The translations under genes and the position numbers were made by a program. From Beijerinckia sp. 28-YEA-48 (GTDB taxonomy: Bacteria; Pseudomonadota; Alphaproteobacteria; Rhizobiales; Beijerinckiaceae), in assembly GCF_900104955.1 (NCBI RefSeq), contig NZ_FNSI01000001.1, positions 3,940,001 to 4,004,000 on the forward strand: a stretch of DNA of 64,000 bases. Direction: 5' to 3'. The notes under the pieces were generated by a model. The model was given only the letters and a program-made list of their open reading frames with translations. It was not told the origin of the DNA and did no database searches. Of this stretch, positions 18,500-27,477 are shown in pieces (positions within the stretch are counted from its first letter, which is position 1; every line of letters begins with the position of its first letter).

Positions 18500-18710
18500 A
18501 AATGGTTCTCCGTCGCGGACGCGACCGGGGTCAAGATGGCACAGCCGTCCGGGTTCGGCACGACCATTTCGCGGAACCTAACCACCTAATATTACCTGAC
18601 GATTAAAACGTGGACCGAGAAAACACCGTATTACCAGCAAGATGACAGAAATTTTCAGGGTTTGACGGGCACCCTCTCACAGCGCCAAATGGACCAGGGC
18701 AGCGGGGATT

Positions 18711-19418
18711 TTGGACGTGCCGGTCGAGATTGAATGGTTTTTCGTCGACGAGATCGACAATCTGGCGCCGGTGGCCGCGGGAAACGCCGCAACCGCTCGG
18801 GTTTTGGCCGTGGATCTCAGCGATCCCCGGGCCGCGCCGCTGTTACGGGCCGATTTGCTGCCGAGCGATCTCCACGACGAAAACCGCCCGGCCGCCGGCG
18901 ACCGCCGCCATTTCCGCGCCCGCCGCGCGGCGCTGCGCACCTTCGTCGCACTGCATCTCGGCGTTACGGCCGAAACCATCGACATCGCCTATGACGCCGC
19001 CGGGGCGCCACGGGTGCGCAATCTGCGCCAAATCCCTTATATTTCAGTCTCGGCCCGTGGATCGCTGGCCCTGCTTGCGGTGTCCTCCAAGCCGATCGGG
19101 GTCGATTTCGAGCCCGAAACGACAACCGAACCAATTATCGACGTGTTGCACCCCCAGGAACGGGCAACCCTCGCCGGCTTGGACGGCGCCGCCCGCGACC
19201 GATTTTTCCTCGAAATCTGGACCGCCAAAGAGGCCTATCTGAAAGCCCTGGGCGACGGCCTCACCCGCGATCCAAGCAAAATCGCCATTTCTTTCACCAC
19301 GGCGGGCCTCACGATCAGCGAAGCCAACACATCCGTCGCTCTGGCCGGCGGCGACATTAGGCGCCTCGATCTCAACGGTGCGGCCATCATCGCGTCGTGT
19401 ATAGTCAGAGACGACTGA
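18711..19418 (+). CDS. 4'-phosphopantetheinyl transferase (Sfp superfamily)
   Basis: The enzyme loads the phosphopantetheine arm onto carrier proteins. The 235-residue protein shows the magnesium-binding VDFE (D132, E134) and WTAKEAYLK (W170, K173, E174, K178) motifs. The start is a TTG with GGGGA just upstream. No carrier-protein, NRPS or PKS genes lie nearby, so it may be the general enzyme for fatty-acid synthesis or may serve a remote cluster. Confidence 0.88.
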   Translation: MDVPVEIEWFFVDEIDNLAPVAAGNAATARVLAVDLSDPRAAPLLRADLLPSDLHDENRPAAGDRRHFRARRAALRTFVALHLGVTAETIDIAYDAAGAPRVRNLRQIPYISVSARGSLALLAVSSKPIGVDFEPETTTEPIIDVLHPQERATLAGLDGAARDRFFLEIWTAKEAYLKALGDGLTRDPSKIAISFTTAGLTISEANTSVALAGGDIRRLDLNGAAIIASCIVRDD

Positions 19419-19463
19419 GCGCGACGCGTTCCAACGGCGTCCGCCTGCACAAGGGAGGAGAGG

Positions 19464-19919
19464 ATGCCCGTTCTCACGGTCAATGGCCGCCGGCATGATC
19501 TGGCGATTTCCGATGATGCCCCGCTGCTCTACGTGCTGCGCAACGACCTGCAATTGAACGGGCCGAAGTTCGGCTGCGGCCTGGCGCAATGCGGCGCCTG
19601 CACCGTGCTGATCGACGGTGAACCGACGCGCTCCTGCATCACGCCCGTAGGCGCGGTGGCCGACCGTGCGATCACGACACTTGAGGGCCTCGGCACAGCG
19701 GAGAAGCCGCATCGTCTGCAACAGGCTTTTATCGACGAACAGGCGGCGCAGTGTGGCTACTGTTCAAACGGCATGATCATGCGCGCCAAGGCGCTGCTCG
19801 ACGCCAAGCCCAATCCGAACGAAACCGACGTCAAACAAGCACTCGACGACAATCTCTGTCGCTGTGGGGCCCACCAACGCATCGTCCGCGCCGTGCTGCG
19901 CGCCGCACAGGGGGCCTGA
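19464..19919 (+). CDS. iorA: [2Fe-2S] subunit of an IorAB-type molybdenum hydroxylase
   Basis: This is the small iron-sulfur subunit of the xanthine dehydrogenase family. In 151 residues it carries eight cysteines in the two expected sets: C38, C43, C46, C58 (plant-type cluster) and C97, C100, C132, C134 (second cluster). Four bases separate it from the large subunit. The two-subunit layout without a FAD subunit matches isoquinoline 1-oxidoreductase, where electrons pass to a cytochrome or other acceptor. The exact substrate is unknown. Confidence 0.88.
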   Translation: MPVLTVNGRRHDLAISDDAPLLYVLRNDLQLNGPKFGCGLAQCGACTVLIDGEPTRSCITPVGAVADRAITTLEGLGTAEKPHRLQQAFIDEQAAQCGYCSNGMIMRAKALLDAKPNPNETDVKQALDDNLCRCGAHQRIVRAVLRAAQGA

Positions 19920-19922
19920 GCC

Positions 19923-22145
19923 ATGAACGCACCCTTTACCCCTTCACGCCGCGCTGTGCTGGCTGGCGGCGGATCATTGCTCGTCGCCTTCACCGTTCCC
20001 GCTGTCGCACAGACACCGAGCACCCCGCCGCGCGAACCAGCACGCTTGCCCGGCGATCTGCAAACCAATCGCCAACTGTCGATGTGGCTGCGCATCGAAG
20101 CCGGCGGCAAAGTGCGCCTGCTGGTCGGCAAGGTCGAAATCGGCCAGGGCGTTTTGACAGCAGTGCAACAAATCTGCGCCGACGAACTCTGCGTCGACTT
20201 CGATCGTATCGTCATCACATCGGGTGACACCGAGCTGGTGCCAAACGAAGGCGCCACCGCAGGCTCCCTGTCCATGCCCGGCTGCGGCACCGCCGTGCGC
20301 CATGCCGCCGCCGATGCGCGACAACTGCTCCTCAAACTGGCGGCTGAGAAATGGAGCGTCGATGCCGCCAAGCTCGATGTCGAGGACGGCACGATCAAGG
20401 GTGACGGCAAGGCGATCAGCTATTGGGAGCTGGTCAGCGGCCGCGAACTTGAGGTTGAAGCCACTGGGCAAGGACCGCTGCGGCCGCGCGACAAACGCCG
20501 CTACATCGGCAAAAGCCACCCGCGTATCGATCTGCCGGCCAAGATGACGGGACAAGCGATCTTCGTGCAGGATTTGCGCCCGCAAGGCATGGTGCATGGG
20601 CGCGTGGTGCGGCTGCCGGCCTATGGTGCAACGCTGCAATCGGTCGACACCGCCGCCGTCGAAAAGCTGCCCGGCGTGCTCAAAGTGGTGCGCGACGGCG
20701 CTTTCCTGGGTGTCATCGCCACGCGCGAAGAGCAAGCCATCACTGCCGCGGACGCCTTACGCGAGGCCGCGCGCTGGACCCTACTCAAGGGCCAGCCGAC
20801 GTCCGAAACCATCTATGACTGGCTGCTGGCGCAAAAGCCGCAGGACATCACGATCAAGGATCAACCGCGCAAGGATCGACGCGCCGCGGCGACCGTGGTC
20901 GAGGCGGAATATCGGCGGCCCTATCAGATGCACGGTTCGATCGGCCCGTCCTGCGCGCTCGCCACCCTCGGCGCTGACGGGGTGATGATGATCCAGACCC
21001 ACAGCCAATCGGTGTTCGAAACACGCAATGCCATCGCCATGATGCTGGGCATCGCCCCGCAGAAGGTGCGCTGCCAGCATGTGCAGGGCTCAGGATGCTA
21101 CGGCCACAACGGCGCCGACGACGTGGCGGCGGATGCCGCACTCCTGGCGCGCGCCCTCCCCGGCCGCCCGGTGCGCGTGCAGTGGATGCGCCACGATGAG
21201 CACAAGTGGGAGCCCTATGGTTCGGCCATGCTGACCCGCGTCAAGGCCGGCCTCGACGGCGACGGCAATGTGCTCGACTGGGAGTATCAGCTCTGGTCGA
21301 CCTCGCATCTGACGCGACCAAACAACAATGCCGGCAATCTGCTGGCAGGAGGGGTGGTGGCCAAGGCCTTTCCCCTCCCGACACCAGTGAACATCGGAGG
21401 GCCAAACTATGCGGCCGATCGCAACGCCATCCCCATGTATGAATTCCTCGGTCAGAAGGTGACGACGCATTTCATCACCTCGTTCGCGGCGCGCGCTTCG
21501 TCGACACGCGCGCTTGGCGCCTATGCCAATGTCTTCTCCATCGAAAGCTTCATGGATGAGCTGGCGCATCGCGCCAACGCCGATCCGGTCGAATATCGCC
21601 TGCGCAGCTTGAAGAACGAGCGGGCCCGCGCCGTATTGCAAAAGACGGCCGAGATGTTCGGCTGGTCGACGTGGCAGAAGCAGCCGAACCGTGGGCGCGG
21701 CATCGCCTATGCCATGTATAAGAATGTCGCGACCTATTGCGCCGTCGCCCTCGAGGTTGAAGTCGATCGCACGAGCGGCAAGATCAAAGTGCTGCGCGCG
21801 GTCTCAGCCAATGATGCTGGCGAGATCGTCTCTCCCGATGGGGTGAAGAACCAGATCGAGGGCGGCATCGTGCAATCGCTGTCCTGGTCGTTGAAGGAGG
21901 CGGTGCGTTTCGACGACAGCGGCGTCCTCAGCGAGGATTGGCTCAGCTATCCGATCCTCACCTTCAACGAGGTGCCGCGCATCGACATCGAACTGATCGA
22001 CCGACCCGGCCTGCCGTTCCTGGGGGCGGGCGAGGCCGCCCAGGGGCCGACCGGCGCGGCGCTCGCCAATGCGGTGTTCGATGCGATCGGCGTGCGCTAC
22101 CGCGAACTGCCGCTGACGCCGGAGCGGGTGAAACAGGCCCTGTAG
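19923..22145 (+). CDS. iorB: Molybdopterin-binding large subunit of an IorAB-type hydroxylase
   Basis: The 740-residue protein begins with a Tat-like signal (S8-R9-R10 followed by AVLAGGGSLLVAF), as in other IorB-like subunits, pointing to a periplasmic enzyme. Family motifs include GKVEIGQGVLTAVQQI, the duplicated aldehyde-oxidase fold, and the C-terminal GAGEAAQGPTGAALANAVFDA with the likely catalytic glutamate. It hydroxylates an N-heterocycle or an aldehyde. Neither a cytochrome subunit nor XdhC/molybdenum-insertion genes are nearby, so maturation and electron acceptor must be encoded elsewhere. Confidence 0.88.
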   Translation: MNAPFTPSRRAVLAGGGSLLVAFTVPAVAQTPSTPPREPARLPGDLQTNRQLSMWLRIEAGGKVRLLVGKVEIGQGVLTAVQQICADELCVDFDRIVITSGDTELVPNEGATAGSLSMPGCGTAVRHAAADARQLLLKLAAEKWSVDAAKLDVEDGTIKGDGKAISYWELVSGRELEVEATGQGPLRPRDKRRYIGKSHPRIDLPAKMTGQAIFVQDLRPQGMVHGRVVRLPAYGATLQSVDTAAVEKLPGVLKVVRDGAFLGVIATREEQAITAADALREAARWTLLKGQPTSETIYDWLLAQKPQDITIKDQPRKDRRAAATVVEAEYRRPYQMHGSIGPSCALATLGADGVMMIQTHSQSVFETRNAIAMMLGIAPQKVRCQHVQGSGCYGHNGADDVAADAALLARALPGRPVRVQWMRHDEHKWEPYGSAMLTRVKAGLDGDGNVLDWEYQLWSTSHLTRPNNNAGNLLAGGVVAKAFPLPTPVNIGGPNYAADRNAIPMYEFLGQKVTTHFITSFAARASSTRALGAYANVFSIESFMDELAHRANADPVEYRLRSLKNERARAVLQKTAEMFGWSTWQKQPNRGRGIAYAMYKNVATYCAVALEVEVDRTSGKIKVLRAVSANDAGEIVSPDGVKNQIEGGIVQSLSWSLKEAVRFDDSGVLSEDWLSYPILTFNEVPRIDIELIDRPGLPFLGAGEAAQGPTGAALANAVFDAIGVRYRELPLTPERVKQAL

Positions 22146-22208
22146 CGTCGTTTTCCGGCCGGTTTTGGCGTCAGCGCCAGAATGGGCTACAGACGGCGCG
22201 CAATTCAA

Positions 22209-22303
22209 AGCAAATCGCGTTTCGATAGAAACGTGATTTTGCCTAGGTCTCTTGTTTTCGACGCGTCTTCATGGCGTTTGGCTACGCCAAACTGTGAAAC
22301 GCT
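22209..22303. repeat. Composite double-hairpin repeat, copy 2
   Basis: Hairpin two is AAATCGCGTTTC at 22212-22223 with GAAACGTGATTT at 22228-22239. Hairpin one is GTTTGGC at 22276-22282 with GCCAAAC at 22286-22292. The flanks GACGCGTCTTCATGGCG and TGTGAAACGCT recur at copy 3. Compared with copy 1, a T-A pair in the long stem is replaced by C-G. It lies between iorB and thrC, ending 20 bases before the thrC start. Confidence 0.75.
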
Positions 22304-22322
22304 ATGCCCTGATAGGTTCACC

Positions 22323-23729
22323 GTGCGCTATATTTCGACGCGGGGCGAAGCCCCCGCGCTTTCCTTCACCGACGCTCTGCTGGCCGGGCTCGCCCGTGAC
22401 GGTGGCCTTTATGTTCCCGAGATGTTCCCGGCCCTGCCGCGCGAGACCATCGCCGGCTTTGCTGGCCAGCCCTATGCGCAGGTGGCGGAAACGGTGATCG
22501 GCCCGTTCGTCGGCGACGAAATCGCACCGACCGCCTTTCGGGCGATGCTCGACGATGCCTATGCGCAGTTCCGCCATCCGGCGGTGACACCGCTGACGCA
22601 GATCGGCGACAATCTCTTTATCCTCGAACTGTTCCATGGCCCGACGCTCGCCTTCAAGGACGTGGCGATGCAATTGCTCGGGCGCATGATGGACCATGCG
22701 CTGAAGGCGCGCGGCGAGCGCGCCACCATCGTCGGCGCCACGTCGGGCGACACGGGCGCCGCCGCAATCGAGGCGTTTCGCGGTCTCGATCAGGTCGACG
22801 TCTTCATTATGTATCCGCACGGCCGCGTCTCGGACATCCAGCGCAAGCAGATGACCACGATCGACGCGCCAAACATCCATACGATCGCGCTCGAAGGCAC
22901 ATTCGACGATTGCCAGTCGATCCTGAAAGGGCTGTTCAACAATCATGGCTTCCGCGACAGCATGAAACTGTCCGGCGTCAATTCGATCAACTGGGCCCGT
23001 GTCGTTGCCCAGACGGTTTATTATTTCACCAGCGCCGCCGTGCTTGGCGGCCCGCACCGGCCCGTGTCCTTCACCGTACCGACAGGCAATTTCGGCGACA
23101 TTCTCGCCGGCTATATCGCCAAGCGCATGGGCCTGCCGGTGGACCGCCTGGTGGTCGCCACCAATGAGAACGACATTCTCGAACGCACGCTCGCCAATGG
23201 CACCTATGAAGTGCGCGGCGTGGTGCCGACTCAGTCGCCGTCGATGGACATTCAGGTGTCGTCGAATTTCGAGCGGCTGATGTTCGACGCCTGCGGCCGG
23301 GATGCTGCGACCGTGCGCGCCCTGATGGCCTCGCTGCAGCAATCGGGCCGATTCACGCTGCCGCAGGATGCGCTCGCCAAGATTCGCGCCGAGTTCGACG
23401 CCTTCCGCACCGGCGAAACTGGAACGGCCAATGAAATGAGCCGCGTCCACAGCGAATGCGGCCTGCTGATCGACCCGCACACCGCCGTCGGCGTCCATGC
23501 CGGCCGCAAGGCTTTGGCGAAAAACCCGTCGGTGCCGATGGTGGTGCTCGGCACCGCCCACCCGGCCAAATTCGGCGATGCGGTGAAAAAAGCGACCGGC
23601 TCGAGCGCGCCGTTGCCGCCGCATCTTGCGAAACTCGCCGAAGCGCGCGAACATTTCACCGTTCTGCCCAACGACCAGGGCGCCATTGAACGGTTTGTCC
23701 GCGAGCGCGCCCGCGCCGCCCGCCCCTAA
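22323..23729 (+). CDS. thrC: Threonine synthase
   Basis: This PLP enzyme converts O-phosphohomoserine to threonine. The GTG at 22323 is chosen because family members begin with the equivalent of MRYISTRG. Longer upstream readings run through the repeat. The 468-residue protein carries the PLP lysine K112 (HGPTLAFKD) and the GATSGDTGAAAIEAF and TGNFGDILAGY motifs of the bacterial long-form enzyme. The ribosome-binding site (AGG at 22314-22316) is modest. It stands next to an acetyltransferase gene. Confidence 0.95.
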   Translation: MRYISTRGEAPALSFTDALLAGLARDGGLYVPEMFPALPRETIAGFAGQPYAQVAETVIGPFVGDEIAPTAFRAMLDDAYAQFRHPAVTPLTQIGDNLFILELFHGPTLAFKDVAMQLLGRMMDHALKARGERATIVGATSGDTGAAAIEAFRGLDQVDVFIMYPHGRVSDIQRKQMTTIDAPNIHTIALEGTFDDCQSILKGLFNNHGFRDSMKLSGVNSINWARVVAQTVYYFTSAAVLGGPHRPVSFTVPTGNFGDILAGYIAKRMGLPVDRLVVATNENDILERTLANGTYEVRGVVPTQSPSMDIQVSSNFERLMFDACGRDAATVRALMASLQQSGRFTLPQDALAKIRAEFDAFRTGETGTANEMSRVHSECGLLIDPHTAVGVHAGRKALAKNPSVPMVVLGTAHPAKFGDAVKKATGSSAPLPPHLAKLAEAREHFTVLPNDQGAIERFVRERARAARP

Positions 23730-23755
23730 CCGACCGAGGCGCGCAGGGGGTTACG

Positions 23756-24430
23756 ATGGCGCTGTTTCGGCTTGGGCCGGCAAATGAGCCGGCCAATTTC
23801 ATCCGCGGCGAAGGGGTTTACCTGCGCCCGCCCGTGCAACAGGACTTCGGGCCCTGGGCGGAGCTGCGCGAGAAGAGCCGGACGTTTCTTGTCCCCTGGG
23901 AGCCGACCTGGCCGGTCGACGACCTGACCCGCTCGGCCTATCGGCGGCGCCTGCGGCGGCAGGCCGAGGAGATGGAACGGGACGAAGCTTTCCCGTTTTT
24001 CGTGTTCCGCGCCTCCGACCACGCGTTGCTGGGTGGCCTGACCTTAGGCCAGATCCGGCGCGGTGTGTCGCAGACCGGCACATTGGGCTATTGGATGGGC
24101 GAAGCCCATGCCGGCCAGGGCTATATGTCGCGCGCCGTGCGGGCGACCCTGGTCTGGGCCTTCGCCACGCTCAGGCTGCATCGTATCGAAGCCGCCTGCC
24201 TGCCGCACAATGACCGCTCGATCCGACTTTTGGAGCGCAGCGGTTTCAAGCGGGAGGGCTATGCCCGCGCCTATCTGCGGATTAACGGGGCGTGGCAGGA
24301 TCATGTGCTCTTCGCCATTCTCGATAGCGATCCCCTGCCTGATGCCCCTGAAACAAAGATTGAAGCAAATGCCACAACCCGCTCAGGAAAACTTGCCCAG
24401 CTATTCGGCAAGGGGTACCAATCACACTAA
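23756..24430 (+). CDS. GNAT acetyltransferase, RimJ/RimL type
   Basis: The 224-residue protein has the GNAT fold with the acetyl-CoA region WMGEAHAGQGYMSRAVRA, followed by RIEAACLPHNDRSIRLLERSGF, which is typical of ribosomal-protein N-acetyltransferases (RimJ-like). It probably acetylates the alpha-amino group of ribosomal protein S5 or a similar target. It follows thrC by 26 bases and may be cotranscribed, an arrangement seen in relatives between thrC/peptidase and sensor genes. Confidence 0.88.
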   Translation: MALFRLGPANEPANFIRGEGVYLRPPVQQDFGPWAELREKSRTFLVPWEPTWPVDDLTRSAYRRRLRRQAEEMERDEAFPFFVFRASDHALLGGLTLGQIRRGVSQTGTLGYWMGEAHAGQGYMSRAVRATLVWAFATLRLHRIEAACLPHNDRSIRLLERSGFKREGYARAYLRINGAWQDHVLFAILDSDPLPDAPETKIEANATTRSGKLAQLFGKGYQSH

Positions 24431-24520
24431 AGACACCGTTCTGGGCCAATGCCACTAAGCCCTGGCCAGGGCAATCCTAGAATTCCTCGGCTGCGGCCGC
24501 GTTAACCACGACGGGCTCAA

Positions 24521-27406
24521 TTGCGCCGGTTTCTTGTCCTTCTGCTGTTTGCGGTCACAACGCTCGTCGCCTCTGGCGCCGGAGCCGTTGAACCTATTCG
24601 CGTTCCCCTCGACTCCAAGGCCATCGACCTGACGCAACAGGTCGAGCACTATTCCGGCGAAGGCGACCGTCTGCAGGTGTCGACCGCGCCGGGTGCCGAT
24701 GGCATCGTCCGACGCATCGAAGTCAGCGCCGCGCAACCAGGCACGCAACCGGCCTGGATCGTCTTCGCCTTCACCAACGACACCAACGAGCAGATCGAAC
24801 GGCTGATCGTGGCGCCGCATTTCCGCCTCGCGGGTTCCGGCGTCATCTGGCCCGATCTCGGCGCCTCGCGCATCGCCGCCATCACCGCCAGCCAGGGCTT
24901 TCCGCCCGAGCGCGAAGACAGCGCCGACGCCGACGTTTTCCGCCTGACACTCGATCCGGGCAGCACCGTCACCTATGTCGCCGAGCTGCGCACGCCGAAC
25001 CTGCCGCAAATCTATCTGTGGGAGCCGGACGCCTATAAAGACAAGGTGACGAGCCTGACGCTTTATAAAGGTATCGTCATTGGCATCGCCGGCCTGCTAG
25101 CGCTGTTTCTCACCATCGTTTTCGTCGTCAAGGGCGCGGTGATCTTCCCCGCCGCGGCGGCGCTGGCCTGGGCGGTGCTCGCCTATGTCTGCATCGATTT
25201 CGGCTTCTGGACCAAGCTTGTCGGCATCGTCGGCGATTCCGACCGGGTGTGGCGCGCCGGCGCCGAGACGGTTCTGGCGGCCACGCTGCTGGTGTTCCTC
25301 TTCGCCTATCTCAATCTCAGCCGCTGGCACGTGCGCGCATCCCACGTCACCGGCGTCTGGCTGTTGTTCCTGGCGGCGCTCGTCGGCCTTGCCGTTTATG
25401 ACGCGCCGGTCGCCGCGGGTGTCGCGCGCATTTCGCTCGCCGCCATCGCCGTCGCCGGTTTCATCCTGGTCATCTACCTGTCGACGCTCGGCTCCGATCG
25501 CGCGATCATGCTGATCCCGACCTGGTTCCTGCTGCTCGTCTGGATGATTGCCGCCGGCTATACGGTGACCGGCTCGCTCGTTGGCGACCTCGTCTCGCCA
25601 GCGCTGATCGGCGGCCTCGTCCTGATCGTCATGCTGATCGGCTTCACCGTTTTGCAGATCGCTTTTGCTGGCGGCGGCATCGGCCACGGCAGCGTCTCCG
25701 ACAGCGAGCGCCGCGCCCTGGCTTTGACTGGCTCCGGCGATATCGTTTTCGACTGGGACGTGGTGTCGGATCGCATCTATGCCAGCCCGGAACTGGAAGT
25801 GCTGCTCGGCCTCAAGCGCGGCGCGCTCGAAGGCCCGGCCGCCGGCTGGTTCGACGTGCTGCATCCCTTCGACCGCGACAAATACACCGCCTGTCTCGAT
25901 GCCGTGCTGGAACAGCGGCGCGGCCGCATCAGCCTCGACTTCCGCCTGCGCGCCGTCGACGGTCATTACTCCTGGTTCCATCTGAAGGCGCGGCCCGTGG
26001 TCGGCGCCGACGGCGAAGTGATCCGCGTCATCGGTACGCTGGGCGACATCACCGAACCGAAGACCGCCGAGGAACGGCTGCTGCACGATGCCGTGCACGA
26101 CAATCTGACCGGCCTGCCGAATCGGGAAATCTTCTTCGACCGTCTCGACACCGTTTTGACTCAGGCCCAAGTCGATCGCGAAATGCGCCCGACAGTGATC
26201 GCCATCGACATCGACCGGTTCCGCCAAGTCAACGAGGCGTTCGGCATCCCGGGCGGCGATTCCGTGCTGCTCACCATCGCCCGGCGCCTGACACGCCTGG
26301 TCAAGCCGCAGGACACCTTGGCGCGGCTGTCGAGCGACGAGTTCGGCATCATCCTGACCTCCGAGAAGGACAGCAACGCGATCATCCAGATCGCCGACAA
26401 TCTGCGGCGCAATCTGTTGACGCCGGTGACGATCAGCGATCGCGAATTCGCCCTCACCGGCTCGATCGGCATCGCTCTGTTCGATCCGCAATTGCATCGC
26501 CGCCACGAAGACATGCTGAAGGACGCGCTGCTCGCCGCCGCCCATGCCAAGAAATTCGGCGGCAACCGCGTCGAATTCTTCCGCCCCGGCATGCGCTCGC
26601 AGCAGACCGACCGGCTGGCGCTCGAGACCGACCTGCGGCGAGCATTGGAACGCGGCGAGATCAAGATCGTCTTCCAGCCCATCGTGCGCCTGGAAGATCG
26701 CACCATCGCCGGTTTCGAGGCGCTGCTGCGTTGGGATCATCCGCGCTTTGGCCGCCTCAACCCGGCGGACTTCATCCCGATCGCTGAAGAAACCGGGCTG
26801 ATCATCGATCTTGGCATTTTCGTGCTCGACCGGACGGCGCGCGAACTCGCCGCCTGGCAACGGGCGCTCGACGTGACGCCGCCGATTTTCGCCAGCGTCA
26901 ACGTATCGTCACGACAATTGCTCAGACACGACCTTCTGAACGACGTGAAGGCCGTGCTGACTCGCTCAGGCGTGCATCGCGGCACCCTGAAGCTCGAACT
27001 GACCGAAAGCCTCGTGATGGAAAATCCCGAATACGCGGCGCAGATGCTGCAGCGGATTCGCGAACTCGGCGCCGGCCTGGCGCTCGACGATTTCGGCACC
27101 GGCCATTCGTCGCTCGCTTATCTGCAGCGCTTCCCCTTCGACACGATCAAGATCGACAAGAGCTTCGTGCGCCCCGATGCGCGCGGCGCGCGCCCGGTGC
27201 TGCTGCGCTCGGTGATCGCCATGGCGCACGATCTGGGCATGGAAGTCGTTGCCGAAGGCGCTGAGACCGAAAGCGATACGATCGAGCTCTACCAGCTCGG
27301 CTGTGAATTCGCCCAGGGCTATGCCTTCGGCCAGCCGATCAGCGCTCTGGATGCCCGCAAGCTCGTCGGCGCCCCGCCGGATGAACCGCTGGCGCGGGCC
27401 AGCTAG
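24521..27406 (+). CDS. 7TMR-DISM sensor with PAS, degenerate GGDEF and EAL domains
   Basis: This 961-residue inner-membrane protein starts at TTG. It has a signal peptide (1-23), a periplasmic 7TMR-DISMED2-like domain (about 30-178), seven or so membrane helices (about 180-385), a PAS domain (about 405-520), a GGDEF domain (about 525-690) and an EAL domain (about 705-945). The GGDEF signature reads SSDEF at 604-608, so cyclase activity is probably lost. EAL is intact at 733-735, with ELTES, DDFGTGHSS, KIDKSF and AEGAETES all present. It is therefore likely a c-di-GMP phosphodiesterase gated by an extracytoplasmic ligand. Confidence 0.92.
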   Translation: MRRFLVLLLFAVTTLVASGAGAVEPIRVPLDSKAIDLTQQVEHYSGEGDRLQVSTAPGADGIVRRIEVSAAQPGTQPAWIVFAFTNDTNEQIERLIVAPHFRLAGSGVIWPDLGASRIAAITASQGFPPEREDSADADVFRLTLDPGSTVTYVAELRTPNLPQIYLWEPDAYKDKVTSLTLYKGIVIGIAGLLALFLTIVFVVKGAVIFPAAAALAWAVLAYVCIDFGFWTKLVGIVGDSDRVWRAGAETVLAATLLVFLFAYLNLSRWHVRASHVTGVWLLFLAALVGLAVYDAPVAAGVARISLAAIAVAGFILVIYLSTLGSDRAIMLIPTWFLLLVWMIAAGYTVTGSLVGDLVSPALIGGLVLIVMLIGFTVLQIAFAGGGIGHGSVSDSERRALALTGSGDIVFDWDVVSDRIYASPELEVLLGLKRGALEGPAAGWFDVLHPFDRDKYTACLDAVLEQRRGRISLDFRLRAVDGHYSWFHLKARPVVGADGEVIRVIGTLGDITEPKTAEERLLHDAVHDNLTGLPNREIFFDRLDTVLTQAQVDREMRPTVIAIDIDRFRQVNEAFGIPGGDSVLLTIARRLTRLVKPQDTLARLSSDEFGIILTSEKDSNAIIQIADNLRRNLLTPVTISDREFALTGSIGIALFDPQLHRRHEDMLKDALLAAAHAKKFGGNRVEFFRPGMRSQQTDRLALETDLRRALERGEIKIVFQPIVRLEDRTIAGFEALLRWDHPRFGRLNPADFIPIAEETGLIIDLGIFVLDRTARELAAWQRALDVTPPIFASVNVSSRQLLRHDLLNDVKAVLTRSGVHRGTLKLELTESLVMENPEYAAQMLQRIRELGAGLALDDFGTGHSSLAYLQRFPFDTIKIDKSFVRPDARGARPVLLRSVIAMAHDLGMEVVAEGAETESDTIELYQLGCEFAQGYAFGQPISALDARKLVGAPPDEPLARAS

Positions 27407-27477
27407 TCTCGCCAAATTTCCCGAGAACCGCTGGCCGCCGCACCCTCGCACGCTCCTCGAAAGCATTCAGCATATCG

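Noticed and set aside
22302-23654. Minus-strand frame of 450 codons opposite thrC
   Set aside because: Antisense shadow; no family resemblance, while thrC is complete on the plus strand.
24460-24473. GCCCTGGCCAGGGC as a terminator after the acetyltransferase gene
   Set aside because: It is a loop-less palindrome with no T-tract, so it is unlikely to terminate transcription.
25097-26860. Minus-strand frame of nearly 590 codons opposite the GGDEF/EAL gene
   Set aside because: Composition is dominated by D/E/Q/R/H runs typical of antisense frames; the plus strand carries clear domain motifs.
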